Below, piece by piece: positions 24,300-32,135 of a DNA stretch of 42,689 nucleotides (position 1 is its first letter; each line of letters starts with the position of its first letter). The translations under genes were made by a program, and so were the position numbers. Source of the stretch: an uncultured Thermomicrobia bacterium (GTDB lineage: Bacteria; Chloroflexota; Chloroflexia; Thermomicrobiales; JALYUS01); contig CALBSO010000145.1 of assembly GCA_937968015.1 (NCBI GenBank), forward strand, positions 1 to 42,689, in the 5' to 3' direction. The notes under the pieces are model-generated. The model worked only from the letters and a program-made list of their open reading frames with translations. It was not told the origin of the DNA and did no database searches.

Positions 24300-25839
24300 C
24301 CATCCCCACGCGGAGCGGATCGCGCGGTTGCAGGCCCAACGGCAGCGCGAAGAAGACGGAGCAAAGCAGAAGCAGCACGCGCGCGGCAAGCGCACGGCGC
24401 GCGAGCGAGTGCTGGCGCTGCTCGACGAGGGCACCTTCAGCGAACTCGATCCGTACGCAGTACACCGTTCGGAGCATTTTACGATGCCGGAGCGGCACCC
24501 GCTCGGTGATGGCGTCGTCACGGGCTTCGGCTTGCTCGACGGGCGACCCGTTTGCGTTTTCTCGCAGGATTTCACCGTCTACGGCGGCTCGCTCGGCGAG
24601 GTTTTCGCGGAAAAAGTCGTCAAGATCATGGACAAGGCACGGGCGGCGGGCGTGCCGATGATCGGCATCAACGACAGCGCAGGCGCGCGAATTCAGGAGG
24701 GCGTTGAGGGGTTGGAGGGGTACGGCGAGGTCTTCTATCGCAACGTGCAATGCTCCGGCATCATTCCGCAGGTCTCGATCATCGCCGGGCCGTGCGCGGG
24801 CGGCGCCGTCTACTCACCCGCGATGACCGATCTCGTCGTGATGGTGGAGGGCATCGCACAGATGTTCATCACCGGCCCCGATGTGATCAAGACCGTGACA
24901 GGCGAGGATGTGACGCATGAATCGCTCGGCGGCGCGCACACGCACGCGACCGAGAGCGGCGTCGCGCAACTTGTCGCGGTGGATGAGGATCATAGCGTGG
25001 ATCTCGTCCGCGCCTTCCTCTCCTACCTGCCCTCGAACAACAAGGAGCAACCGCCGCACATCGCGCCGACCGACGACCCGCACCGCGCCGATCCTGAATT
25101 AGACGATCTCGTGCCCGAACTGCGGACGAAGCCGTACGACATGCGCGGCATCATCCGGCGGGTTGTGGATAAGGACTCGTTCTTCGAGTTGCAGCCGGAG
25201 TTCGCGCCGAACATCCTCACGGGCTTCGCGCGGCTCGATGGCTATTCGGTCGGTGTCGTCGGGAACCAGCCGATGCACCTGGCGGGGACATTGGACATCC
25301 TCGCCTCGGAAAAGGCGGCGCGCTTCGTCCGCCTTTGCGATGCCTTCAATGTGCCGCTCGTGACGTTCGAGGATGTACCTGGCTTCCTGCCCGGCACTGA
25401 CCAGGAGTATGGCGGCATCATCCGCCATGGCTCGAAACTGCTCTATGCCTACTGCGAGGCGACGGTGCCGAAAGTGACGGTGATTACACGCAAGGCATAT
25501 GGCGGCGCGTACGTCGTGATGTGCTCCAAGAGTGTCGGTGCGGACCTCAACCTCGCGTGGCCGACGGCGGAAGTCGCGGTGATGGGGCCGGAAGCGGCGG
25601 TCGGCGTGATTGCGCGGCGGGAGATCGCGGCTGCGCCCGATCCAACGAAAAAGCGCGCCGAACTCGTCGCGGACTACGAGGAGCGGTTCGCCAATCCCTT
25701 CGCCGTCGCCGCCCGCGGCTACGTAGACGATGTCATTCAGCCCCGCGAAACGCGCCTCCGGCTGATCCAAACTCTCGCTTTGCTGCGCAACAAACAACGC
25801 CCGTGGCCGGAACGACGGCATGGGAATATCCCGTTGTGA
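24286..25839 (+). CDS. pccB: Acyl-CoA (propionyl-CoA) carboxylase beta subunit, carboxyltransferase
   Basis: Transfers CO2 from carboxybiotin to propionyl-CoA or another acyl-CoA. The 517-aa chain has the two crotonase-like halves. N-terminal half: HARGKRTARERV, INDSAGARIQEGVEGLEGYG, GPCAGGAVYSPAMTD. C-terminal half: FEDVPGFLPGTDQEYGGIIRHGSK, TRKAYGGAYVVMCSK and the end of domain MGPEAAVGVI. Substrate choice cannot be fixed from sequence alone, but epimerase and mutase next door favour propionyl-CoA. The alpha subunit gene lies 1.5 kb downstream, after two unrelated genes. Confidence 0.94.
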   Translation: MATNNHPHAERIARLQAQRQREEDGAKQKQHARGKRTARERVLALLDEGTFSELDPYAVHRSEHFTMPERHPLGDGVVTGFGLLDGRPVCVFSQDFTVYGGSLGEVFAEKVVKIMDKARAAGVPMIGINDSAGARIQEGVEGLEGYGEVFYRNVQCSGIIPQVSIIAGPCAGGAVYSPAMTDLVVMVEGIAQMFITGPDVIKTVTGEDVTHESLGGAHTHATESGVAQLVAVDEDHSVDLVRAFLSYLPSNNKEQPPHIAPTDDPHRADPELDDLVPELRTKPYDMRGIIRRVVDKDSFFELQPEFAPNILTGFARLDGYSVGVVGNQPMHLAGTLDILASEKAARFVRLCDAFNVPLVTFEDVPGFLPGTDQEYGGIIRHGSKLLYAYCEATVPKVTVITRKAYGGAYVVMCSKSVGADLNLAWPTAEVAVMGPEAAVGVIARREIAAAPDPTKKRAELVADYEERFANPFAVAARGYVDDVIQPRETRLRLIQTLALLRNKQRPWPERRHGNIPL

Positions 25840-25870
25840 GAGTGGTGCCAAGAGGAAGAAGAAGTTCGCA

Positions 25871-26416
25871 ATGACGCAAACGCTTGGTGAGCGGCAATAT
25901 TTGGAATCTATCAGGCAACGACTCGATGCACTCAAGAGGCATCTCAATGAGGAAAGCATCCCGGACCTCGGAGCACCTATCACAGATTGGTATCGGTATC
26001 TGTTGGCAATGAAGGAGATTTCCGGCAATGCGAGCAATGGCATGAGTTTTGTCGCGGGTCTCATGGCAAAAGACTATTTGGCTCGGAAGTTGCATATGCG
26101 CCCTTTCGATATTGCAGCGAAAGCCCAGGGAGCGCCTGGATTGGATATTGATGAACAAACATTGGATGGACAACGCGTTATCGGTGAAATCAAGACAACT
26201 ATTCCGTATATGGGAAACGATTTAGGTGCACAACAACGGACGACGTTTATGAAGGACTTCGAGAAACTCCGCAACGCTGCGGCCGATTACAAGTTCTTTT
26301 TTCTCACTGATCCGAAAGCATTTCGGCTGATGGCCGGGAAGTATGCCGCGCAGATTCCGAGTGTTACAGTTGTGCTCCTAACAACAGGCGAGGAACATAC
26401 TGTTCCATCTATCTGA
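25871..26416 (+). CDS. PD-(D/E)XK-type restriction-like endonuclease, orphan
   Basis: A 181-aa protein whose middle carries a PD-(D/E)XK-like core: D92 in GLDIDEQTLDG, then E106-x-K108 in VIGEIKTTIPY, followed by the GAQQRTTFMKDFEKL helix seen in type II restriction-type enzymes. The start is the ATG at 25871; an upstream in-frame start at 25820 would overlap pccB. Base composition is visibly less GC-rich than in neighbours, and codons such as TTG, TAT, AGG and CAA are common, which suggests recent transfer. No methyltransferase is adjacent. It could be a relic of a restriction-modification unit or a stand-alone defence nuclease; the exact family was not identified. Confidence 0.62.
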   Translation: MTQTLGERQYLESIRQRLDALKRHLNEESIPDLGAPITDWYRYLLAMKEISGNASNGMSFVAGLMAKDYLARKLHMRPFDIAAKAQGAPGLDIDEQTLDGQRVIGEIKTTIPYMGNDLGAQQRTTFMKDFEKLRNAAADYKFFFLTDPKAFRLMAGKYAAQIPSVTVVLLTTGEEHTVPSI

Positions 26417-26459
26417 GTCGTGGATGATAGTAGCGACGAGCGTGCAATAGGCGGGAGTG

Positions 26460-27356
26460 ATGCAAGACCTCGGAGTGGCGCACGAGTTCGCGGATGTGAA
26501 CGGGATTCGCCTGCATTACGTCACCGGCGGGGCGAACGATGCTGAACCGCTCGTGCTGCTGCACGGTTTTCCGCAGAGTTGGGTGATGTGGCGTCGTGTT
26601 TGGCCCGCGCTGGCGGCGCGGCATCGGGTGATTGCGGTGGATCTGCGGGGGTACGGGGATTCGGCGAAGCCACGAGGTATCGAGGGGTATGACAAGGGAA
26701 CGATGGCGGCGGATGTGCATGCGCTTGTCCGGCATCTCGGATTGGGATGCTTCGTGCTGATTGGGCATGATCGGGGCGGGCGGGTGGCGCGGCGGTATGC
26801 GCTCGATTACCCCGCAGACCTCGCGGGCGTGGCGCTCCTCGATATTCTGCCGGTGGAGTATGTCTACGACCACTACACCGCTGCCGAGATCGCACAGCGA
26901 TACTGGCACTGGGTCTTCCACCTCGTGCCGGAGTTGCCGGAACAACTGATCGCCGGGCACGAGGAAACATATCTCGCACGATTCTTTATGCGGACGCCGG
27001 GGCTGCTCGACCGGATGCGCGCCGACGGCGCGTGGGAGGCGTACCGCGATGCCTTCCTGCAACCGGGCGCGGTCGCGGCGGCGCTCAATGACTATCGCGC
27101 GATCTATGCGGTGGACGTGCCGCGCTATCGTGCCGAGCGGGCCGCTGGAACGCGCGTCACCGTCCCGACGCTCCTCCTGTGGGGCGAGAATGGCAACCTC
27201 GCGTCGCGGCCCGTGCTCGATGTCTGGCGCGCGGTCGCGGACGATGTGCAGGGCGCCGCCATCCCCAATTGCGGGCATTATTTGCCGGAGGAACAGCCCG
27301 AAATCGTCCAGGAGCAGTTGCTGGCGTTTGCCCGCGCCCGCTTCGATGCGCCATAA
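26460..27356 (+). CDS. Alpha/beta hydrolase, haloacetate (fluoroacetate) dehalogenase-like
   Basis: A 298-aa alpha/beta hydrolase. The oxyanion motif HGFPQSW is at 35-41. The nucleophile elbow GHDRGGR puts Asp at 104, with R105 and R108 as in haloacetate dehalogenases, which use Asp where esterases use Ser. D128 (LLDIL) and H273 (CGHYLPEE) complete the triad. H150-W151 (YWHW) and Y212 (DYRAIY) match the halide-binding trio of fluoroacetate dehalogenases at nearly the same numbering. Such enzymes replace the halide of haloacetates with hydroxyl. An epoxide hydrolase role is possible but less likely, since two lid Tyr are not evident. The start is the ATG at 26460, after GGCGGGAG. Confidence 0.8.
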   Translation: MQDLGVAHEFADVNGIRLHYVTGGANDAEPLVLLHGFPQSWVMWRRVWPALAARHRVIAVDLRGYGDSAKPRGIEGYDKGTMAADVHALVRHLGLGCFVLIGHDRGGRVARRYALDYPADLAGVALLDILPVEYVYDHYTAAEIAQRYWHWVFHLVPELPEQLIAGHEETYLARFFMRTPGLLDRMRADGAWEAYRDAFLQPGAVAAALNDYRAIYAVDVPRYRAERAAGTRVTVPTLLLWGENGNLASRPVLDVWRAVADDVQGAAIPNCGHYLPEEQPEIVQEQLLAFARARFDAP

Positions 27357-27377
27357 TCACCTGAAGGAGTGGAACGG

Positions 27378-29129
27378 GTGAGTGTGGCAACCGTCCTCAT
27401 AGCAAATCGCGGTGAGATCGCCTGCCGGATCATTCGGGCATGCCGCGCGCTCGGCCTGACAAGCATCGCCGTTTACGGCACGGGCGAGCAGGATGCCTTG
27501 CACGTCCAGATGGCGGATCGGGCATTCCGCATCGAGGCGACCATCGCCGCGCTTCCGTATCTCGACATTCCGGCGCTGATCGGTGTCGCAAAGCGATCCG
27601 GCGCAACGCTCCTCCATCCTGGCTACGGTTTTCTCTCAGAGAACCCATCGTTGCCTGAAGCGTGCGCGTTGGCCGGCATTACCTTCGTCGGGCCGAGTGC
27701 CGCAGTCATCCGCGCAATGGGGGATAAGGTGGCCGCGCGACGGATCGCCGCTGATGCGGGCGTGCCCATCGTGCCCGGCACGGCGGACGCGATCAGCGAT
27801 GTGGCGGCGGCACAGGCGTGGGCGGATCAGTATGGATATCCTCTCGCGGTGAAGGCGGCGGGCGGCGGAGGCGGGCGCGGCTTTCGCGTCGTGGAGCGGG
27901 CCGAAGACCTCGCGGCGGCGCTCGAAGGCGCGGCGCGGGAAGGTACGCGGTCGTTCGGGAATGCGGCCGTCTATCTTGAACGATACTTCCCCACGCCGCG
28001 CCATATCGAGGTGCAAATCCTCGCGGACCCGTCCGGCAATGTCATCCACCTCGGCGAGCGCGATTGCTCGGTGCAGCGGCGACACCAGAAACTGATCGAA
28101 GAGTCACCGGCGCCCGGCATCACCCCGGAAGCGCGCGCCCGGATCACTGAGGCGGCCATTGCCCTTGCCCGCAAGGTCGGCTATGTCAGCGCGGGCACGG
28201 TTGAATTCATTGAGCAGGATGACGAAGTCTATTTCCTCGAAATGAACACGCGTGTCCAGGTCGAGCATCCGGTCACCGAGATGGTCACGGGCATAGACAT
28301 CGTCCAATGGCAGTTGCGGATCGCTTTGGGAGAACCGCTCATGCTCACGCAGAACGAGATCGCCATGAAGGGGCATGCGATCGAGTGTCGCATCGTCGCG
28401 GAGGATCCCGCCCGGCGGTTTCAGCCATTACCCGGCCTTCTGACGCGCTATCGCGAGCCGGTGGGTGAGGGTGTGCGCGTGGATGGCGGCTACCGCGAGG
28501 GCGACGCGATCCCCACGCAATACGACTCGCTCATCGCGAAACTGATCGTGCATGGCGCGGATCGTGCTAAGGCGATTGCGCGCATGGAGGGGGCGCTCGC
28601 CGCGTATGAGATCGCGGGCGTACCGACGACTATCCCGTTCCATCAGGCGGCGCTCGCCCAGCCGGTTTTCCGCAATGGGGTCGCGACGACCCAGTTCATT
28701 GAGACGACCGATGTGCTCTCGTCGCTCGTGCCGCAGCCGGATCCCATACCCGCGCCACCAATGGACACGGGTCGCGTCGTGACACTGGAGATCGCGGGCG
28801 AGCGGCAGCGCACGCGCATCTATGGCCTCGCATCCACAACAGCGCACCGATCTCAACCTGCGCGCCGCCCGCCGCCACGACTGGATCGAACACGCAACGG
28901 CAACGCGGCCGGAAACGGAACGGTTGTGAGCCCAATCCAGGGTGTCCTTGTCCGCATGCCGGTTGCTGCGGGGCAACACGTGGCAGCCGGATCGGTGATC
29001 GCCGTGATCGAGGCGATGAAAATGGAGAACGAGGTGCAAGCGGACCGCGACGGTGTGGTCGAAACCGTCCATGTCGAGCCCGGCGTGACCGTGCAACTCG
29101 GCGCGCCCCTCGTCACCTTCACCGAATAG
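27378..29129 (+). CDS. accA: Acyl-CoA (propionyl-/acetyl-CoA) carboxylase alpha subunit: biotin carboxylase-BCCP fusion
   Basis: Carboxylates its own biotin with bicarbonate and ATP and hands CO2 to the beta subunit. The 583-aa chain has biotin carboxylase N-domain VLIANRGEIACRI, ATP-grasp domain (AVKAAGGGGGRGFRVV, RDCSVQRRHQK, FLEMNTRVQVEHPVTE), C-domain to about residue 450, a Pro/Arg-rich linker, and a biotinyl domain with the AMKMEN biotin site. Length matches actinobacterial BC-BCCP fusions. GAAGGAG at 27363-27369 points to the GTG at 27378 rather than the GTG at 27369. The symbol follows actinobacterial use. Confidence 0.9.
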   Translation: MSVATVLIANRGEIACRIIRACRALGLTSIAVYGTGEQDALHVQMADRAFRIEATIAALPYLDIPALIGVAKRSGATLLHPGYGFLSENPSLPEACALAGITFVGPSAAVIRAMGDKVAARRIAADAGVPIVPGTADAISDVAAAQAWADQYGYPLAVKAAGGGGGRGFRVVERAEDLAAALEGAAREGTRSFGNAAVYLERYFPTPRHIEVQILADPSGNVIHLGERDCSVQRRHQKLIEESPAPGITPEARARITEAAIALARKVGYVSAGTVEFIEQDDEVYFLEMNTRVQVEHPVTEMVTGIDIVQWQLRIALGEPLMLTQNEIAMKGHAIECRIVAEDPARRFQPLPGLLTRYREPVGEGVRVDGGYREGDAIPTQYDSLIAKLIVHGADRAKAIARMEGALAAYEIAGVPTTIPFHQAALAQPVFRNGVATTQFIETTDVLSSLVPQPDPIPAPPMDTGRVVTLEIAGERQRTRIYGLASTTAHRSQPARRPPPRLDRTRNGNAAGNGTVVSPIQGVLVRMPVAAGQHVAAGSVIAVIEAMKMENEVQADRDGVVETVHVEPGVTVQLGAPLVTFTE

Positions 29130-29151
29130 CGATTGCACTGCTGCGGATGAC

Positions 29152-29250
29152 GCGAATCACGAAGACACAAAGGTGGGAAGAGAAGAAGTGAACCTCCTTT
29201 TCCTCTTTCCTTCGTGCTCTTCCGGGTGCTTCCGGGCAGATTCGTGGTTC
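29152..29250. repeat. Imperfect inverted repeat upstream of the oxidoreductase gene
   Basis: CGAATCACGAAG (29152-29163) is mirrored by CTTCGTG (29210-29216) and by ATTCGTGGTTC (29240-29250). The 195-bp gap 29130-29324 holds no gene. It looks like a decayed extragenic palindrome; a TAGAAT hexamer at 29273-29278 is a possible -10 for the next gene, without a good -35. Confidence 0.4.
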
Positions 29251-29324
29251 TACCTTTTCGCCACTGCTGCGATAGAATGCAACCTTACCATGCCGATCCG
29301 ATGTGACGCGGAAGGGAGTGAGCG

Positions 29325-30527
29325 ATGCCGAAGGATGTCGGGTTTGTGACGATGGGCAGCGCGGCGGCGGTGAGCGACGTGCCGGAGATCGGCATCGGCA
29401 TGCTCGGCTACGCGTTCATGGGCAAAGCGCATGCGAATGGCTACAAGCAGATGCCGTACATTTTTTGGCCGCCGCCTGCCCTGCCAAGACTCGTCAATAT
29501 CGCGGGGCGTTCAGACGACGCGGTGCGGACGGCGGCCGCACGCTACGGCTTCGCACGGTCCACGACGGACTGGCACGCGGTCGTGGATGACCCTGAAGTC
29601 CAGGTCTTCGACAACTGCGGCCCGAACAACCTCCATGCCGAACCGTCCATTGCTGCTGCCGAGGCGGGCAAGCATGTCATCTGCGAGAAGCCGCTCGGAC
29701 GTACCGCCGATGAGGCAAAGCAGATGCTCGACGCGGTGAATAAAGCGGGCGTCAAGCATCTCTGCGCCTTCAATTACCGCTTCGCGCCCGCCGTCCTGCA
29801 CGCGCGCAATCTCATCCAGTCCGGCGCCTTGGGGCGCATCTATCACTTCCGCGCGCGGTACTTGCAGGAGTGGATCCTCGACCCGAGTTTCCCGATCGTC
29901 TGGCGGCTCCAGAAAGATGTCGCGGGCAGCGGCGTGCTCGGCGATCTCGGCGCGCATATCATTGACCTCGGGCGCTTTCTTGTCGGCGAGATTTCCTCGG
30001 TCTCCGCCGTGACGCGCACGTTCATCCCGGAGCGGACGAACAGCGACGGGAAGCGGCAGCGGGTAGATGTGGACGACGCGTTCGCGGCAGTCGTCGAGTT
30101 CGAGAACGGCGCGCTCGGCACGCTGGAAGCATCCCGCTTCGCGCTCGGCAGGAAGAATCATAACGTCTTCGAGATCAACGGCGAGCACGGCAGCCTTGTC
30201 TTCAATCTCGAACGGCTCAATGAACTTGACGTCCATCTACCCGATCAGCAGCCGGAGAACTCGACCGGCTTCACCACCGTCCTCGTCAGCGAGGCATCGC
30301 ACCCGTATTGGAAATACTGGTGGCCACAAGGGCACATGATCGGCTGGGAAAACCTCTTCGTGCATGAGATCGCGCATTTCCTCGGCGCGGTGGCGGGCGC
30401 GCACGATGTCGCCCCGATCGGCGCGACCTTCGCGGACGGCTACCAGGCGGCGGTTATCTGCGATGCAATCGTCGCGTCATCCGCACAAGGATGTCGCGTG
30501 CCCATCACAGAACTGGCCGAGAAGTGA
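29325..30527 (+). CDS. Gfo/Idh/MocA-family NAD(P)-dependent oxidoreductase
   Basis: A 400-aa protein with the two-domain layout of glucose-fructose oxidoreductase and inositol dehydrogenase. The Rossmann N-domain carries IGIGMLGYAFMGKAHANGY, and the signature CEKPLG supplies the catalytic Lys. The C-domain has the conserved GVLGDLGAHIIDLGRFL, with the expected Asp and His. The start ATG at 29325 has a GGAAGGGAG site. The substrate is unknown; sugars, inositols and related polyols are typical. It stands alone between the carboxylase gene and a convergent small gene. It could be functionally tied to the SDR trio, but nothing in the sequence shows that. Confidence 0.9.
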   Translation: MPKDVGFVTMGSAAAVSDVPEIGIGMLGYAFMGKAHANGYKQMPYIFWPPPALPRLVNIAGRSDDAVRTAAARYGFARSTTDWHAVVDDPEVQVFDNCGPNNLHAEPSIAAAEAGKHVICEKPLGRTADEAKQMLDAVNKAGVKHLCAFNYRFAPAVLHARNLIQSGALGRIYHFRARYLQEWILDPSFPIVWRLQKDVAGSGVLGDLGAHIIDLGRFLVGEISSVSAVTRTFIPERTNSDGKRQRVDVDDAFAAVVEFENGALGTLEASRFALGRKNHNVFEINGEHGSLVFNLERLNELDVHLPDQQPENSTGFTTVLVSEASHPYWKYWWPQGHMIGWENLFVHEIAHFLGAVAGAHDVAPIGATFADGYQAAVICDAIVASSAQGCRVPITELAEK

Positions 30528-30557
30528 ATCGGTGAGACCCGTCGGAGCCTGTTGTGC

Positions 30558-30613
30558 CGGTAGCGTAGGATTCAGCCTACGATCTCTCGCGCAGGCTGAA
30601 TCCTACGCTACCG
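30558..30613. terminator. Perfect 21-bp stem-loop between convergent genes
   Basis: Arms 30558-30578 and 30593-30613 are exact inverted copies around a 14-nt loop. Further outward, GAATCGG (30526-30532) and CCGATTC (30611-30617) are also complementary. It lies between the oxidoreductase stop and the stop of the minus-strand small gene, a position suited to a bidirectional terminator. The perfect arms also fit a recently copied extragenic palindrome. No U-run is seen. Confidence 0.75.
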
Positions 30614-30622
30614 ATTCCGGAG

Positions 30623-30874
30623 TCATGCGGCTGCGGAATTAAGCGCATCGCGTTCGTCCGCATCTTCCGCGCCGACATAAAGATGATCCAGCGAGACGAG
30701 CGGTGTCGTGCGGACGGGAATACCCGCGATCGCCGCTTCCGTGCCTGCCTGCGCGGGATTGAGCAGGACGAGTTCGGGCGCGCTGCCGAACCGTTCCTGA
30801 TACCGCTCTGCTGCCGCCGCGACCTTTGCGCCGAGCGAGCGCTTCCGGTCGTTATCAAACCACATGAGAAACAT
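30623..30874 (-). CDS. Small protein of unknown function, 83 aa
   Basis: The product begins FLMWFDNDRKRSLGAK and continues with a helical AAAAERYQERFG segment and a mixed strand/helix C-terminus. I recall similar small proteins of unknown function in Chloroflexota, but I cannot name a family. The ATG at 30874 has a GGAGG site 8 bp upstream and a credible promoter (30910-30939), so the long in-frame extension toward 31348 is rejected. It converges on the oxidoreductase gene and diverges from rsmH. Confidence 0.65.
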   Translation of the reverse strand: MFLMWFDNDRKRSLGAKVAAAAERYQERFGSAPELVLLNPAQAGTEAAIAGIPVRTTPLVSLDHLYVGAEDADERDALNSAAA

Positions 30875-30909
30875 GGCTTTTCCTCCATCGGTCGGTTCGC
30901 CCTGACGGC

Positions 30910-30939
30910 AGTATACCAGAACATCCGTTCGGCTTGCAA
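30910..30939 (-). promoter_or_regulatory. Promoter of the 83-aa gene
   Basis: On the minus strand, -35 TTGCAA (30939-30934) and -10 TATACT (30915-30910) are 18 bp apart. Predicted transcription starts near 30903, giving a leader of about 29 nt with a GGAGG site. This is the best-formed promoter in the window. Confidence 0.5.
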
Positions 30940-30976
30940 GAAATAGACTGTACGTGCAAAATGAACGTACTAAGAA

Positions 30977-31005
30977 TTCCGGCCTGCTGTCTCGCTTGGC
31001 CGGAA
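30977..31005. repeat. Short stem-loop upstream of the DnaA-box-like row
   Basis: TTCCGGCC (30977-30984) and GGCCGGAA (30998-31005) form an 8-bp perfect stem with a 13-nt loop in the 250-bp gap between the small gene and rsmH. It may be an operator or a chance palindrome. Confidence 0.4.
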
Positions 31006-31008
31006 ATA

Positions 31009-31082
31009 GGTGGATAACTGCCCTCAGAATTGGGGATAATCCGTGGACGATGTGGGTAATAGTGTACGTACATTGCGGATAA
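31009..31082 (+). promoter_or_regulatory. Row of four DnaA-box-like 9-mers upstream of the dcw cluster
   Basis: Four 9-mers in the same orientation each differ by one base from TGTGGATAA (the complement of the TTATCCACA DnaA box): GGTGGATAA (31009-31017), TGGGGATAA (31031-31039), TGTGGGTAA (31051-31059) and TGCGGATAA (31074-31082). Start-to-start spacing is 22, 20 and 23 bp, about two helical turns, so all face one side of the helix. The row ends 42 bp before the rsmH start. It may be bound by DnaA or by another regulator of the dcw genes. No dnaA or mraZ gene is in the window. Confidence 0.5.
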
Positions 31083-31124
31083 CTCGCGTGGGGTATCACG
31101 AAGCCTGAGAAATATTGAGGGACG

Positions 31125-32135
31125 ATGCGCGAACGACGATTGCCAGACGAATTACCGCCCGAGCGTGCGGCGCCGTCCGTGGGACATCTCCCGGTCTTGC
31201 AAACCGGGTCTCTCGCGCTGCTCGCGCCTTCGCCGGGGACGACAATGATAGACGGAACATTCGGGGGCGGGGGGCATACGCGTGCGCTCCTCGATGCATC
31301 CGCGCCGGATGGTTGCGTCCTCGCGCTCGATGCTGATCCGGACGCCATCGCGCGCGGTCAGGCGTTGCGCGCGGAGTACGGCGACCGGCTTATCCTGCGG
31401 CACATGAACTTCGCGGCGATGGCCGAGGCGGCGGCGGCAGTCGGCTGGCAAGCGGGGACGGTCGCGACGATCCTGCTCGATCTCGGTCTCTCATCATTCC
31501 AATTGGGCGACGCGGAGCGCGGCTTCTCATTCATGCACGACGGACCGCTCGATATGCGGTTCGATCCTACCACCGGCCTGACGGCGGCGGAGATTGTCAA
31601 CACCTGGGACGAGACTGCGCTGGCGGACCTCTTCTGGGCATACGGTGAAGAGCCCGCGTCCCGACACGTCGCGCGGCACATCGTCCAGCATCGGATACGT
31701 CGGCCCTATGCAACGACCCTCCAACTGGCGGACACGGTCGTCGGGGCGAAGGGGGGGAGGCGCGGGCGTATCCACCCGGCGACCCAGGTTTTCCAGGCGC
31801 TGCGTATCGCGGTCAACGACGAAGTGGGCGTATTGACGGGTGCCCTCAGTGCCGCACGGGATCTGCTCCGCCCCGGTGGCCGGCTCGCCGTCATTTCGTT
31901 CCACTCGCTCGAAGACCGAGCGGTGAAACTCTTTTTCCGGCACGAGGCGAGCGCGACTGAACCGGACATGCTGCCGCGCTCGGTACCTGTGCAGCCACTG
32001 GCACGCACGCCGACTCTGCACATCCTCACGCCACGCCCAGTCACGCCAACCGCCGCGGAAATCACCGCGAACCCACGCGCGCGGAGTGGCAAGTTGCGCG
32101 TCGCTGAAAAGCGCGCGCCGGATGGAGACGACTGA
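31125..32135 (+). CDS. rsmH: 16S rRNA (cytosine1402-N4)-methyltransferase
   Basis: Methylates C1402 of 16S rRNA with S-adenosylmethionine; formerly mraW, and the usual first or second gene of dcw clusters. The 336-aa protein has HLPVLQTGSL, the SAM site MIDGTFGGGGHTRALL, LALDADPDAI, DLGLSSFQLGDAERGFSF, LDMRFD and the C-terminal RARSGKLRVAEK. The start at 31125 has GAGGGACG just upstream. mraZ, which normally precedes it, is not present. It is coupled to the next gene by a 1-bp stop/start overlap. Confidence 0.95.
   Translation: MRERRLPDELPPERAAPSVGHLPVLQTGSLALLAPSPGTTMIDGTFGGGGHTRALLDASAPDGCVLALDADPDAIARGQALRAEYGDRLILRHMNFAAMAEAAAAVGWQAGTVATILLDLGLSSFQLGDAERGFSFMHDGPLDMRFDPTTGLTAAEIVNTWDETALADLFWAYGEEPASRHVARHIVQHRIRRPYATTLQLADTVVGAKGGRRGRIHPATQVFQALRIAVNDEVGVLTGALSAARDLLRPGGRLAVISFHSLEDRAVKLFFRHEASATEPDMLPRSVPVQPLARTPTLHILTPRPVTPTAAEITANPRARSGKLRVAEKRAPDGDD

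Noticed and set aside
25099..26064. 321-aa minus-strand open frame opposite pccB and the nuclease gene
   Set aside because: It has Arg-rich shadow composition and spans a gene boundary; the plus-strand genes explain the sequence.
31009..31082. MraZ operator repeats
   Set aside because: Known MraZ boxes recur at about one helical turn with a TGGGA-type core; here the spacing is two turns, the core is GGATAA, and no mraZ is present.
30875..31124. Chromosomal replication origin
   Set aside because: DnaA-box-like sites alone are not enough: there is no dnaA, dnaN, rpmH or par gene nearby and no clear AT-rich unwinding element.
30875..31348. Minus-strand N-terminal extension of the 83-aa gene
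   Set aside because: It would run through the rsmH gene start and the promoter; the ATG at 30874 has a proper ribosome site and promoter.
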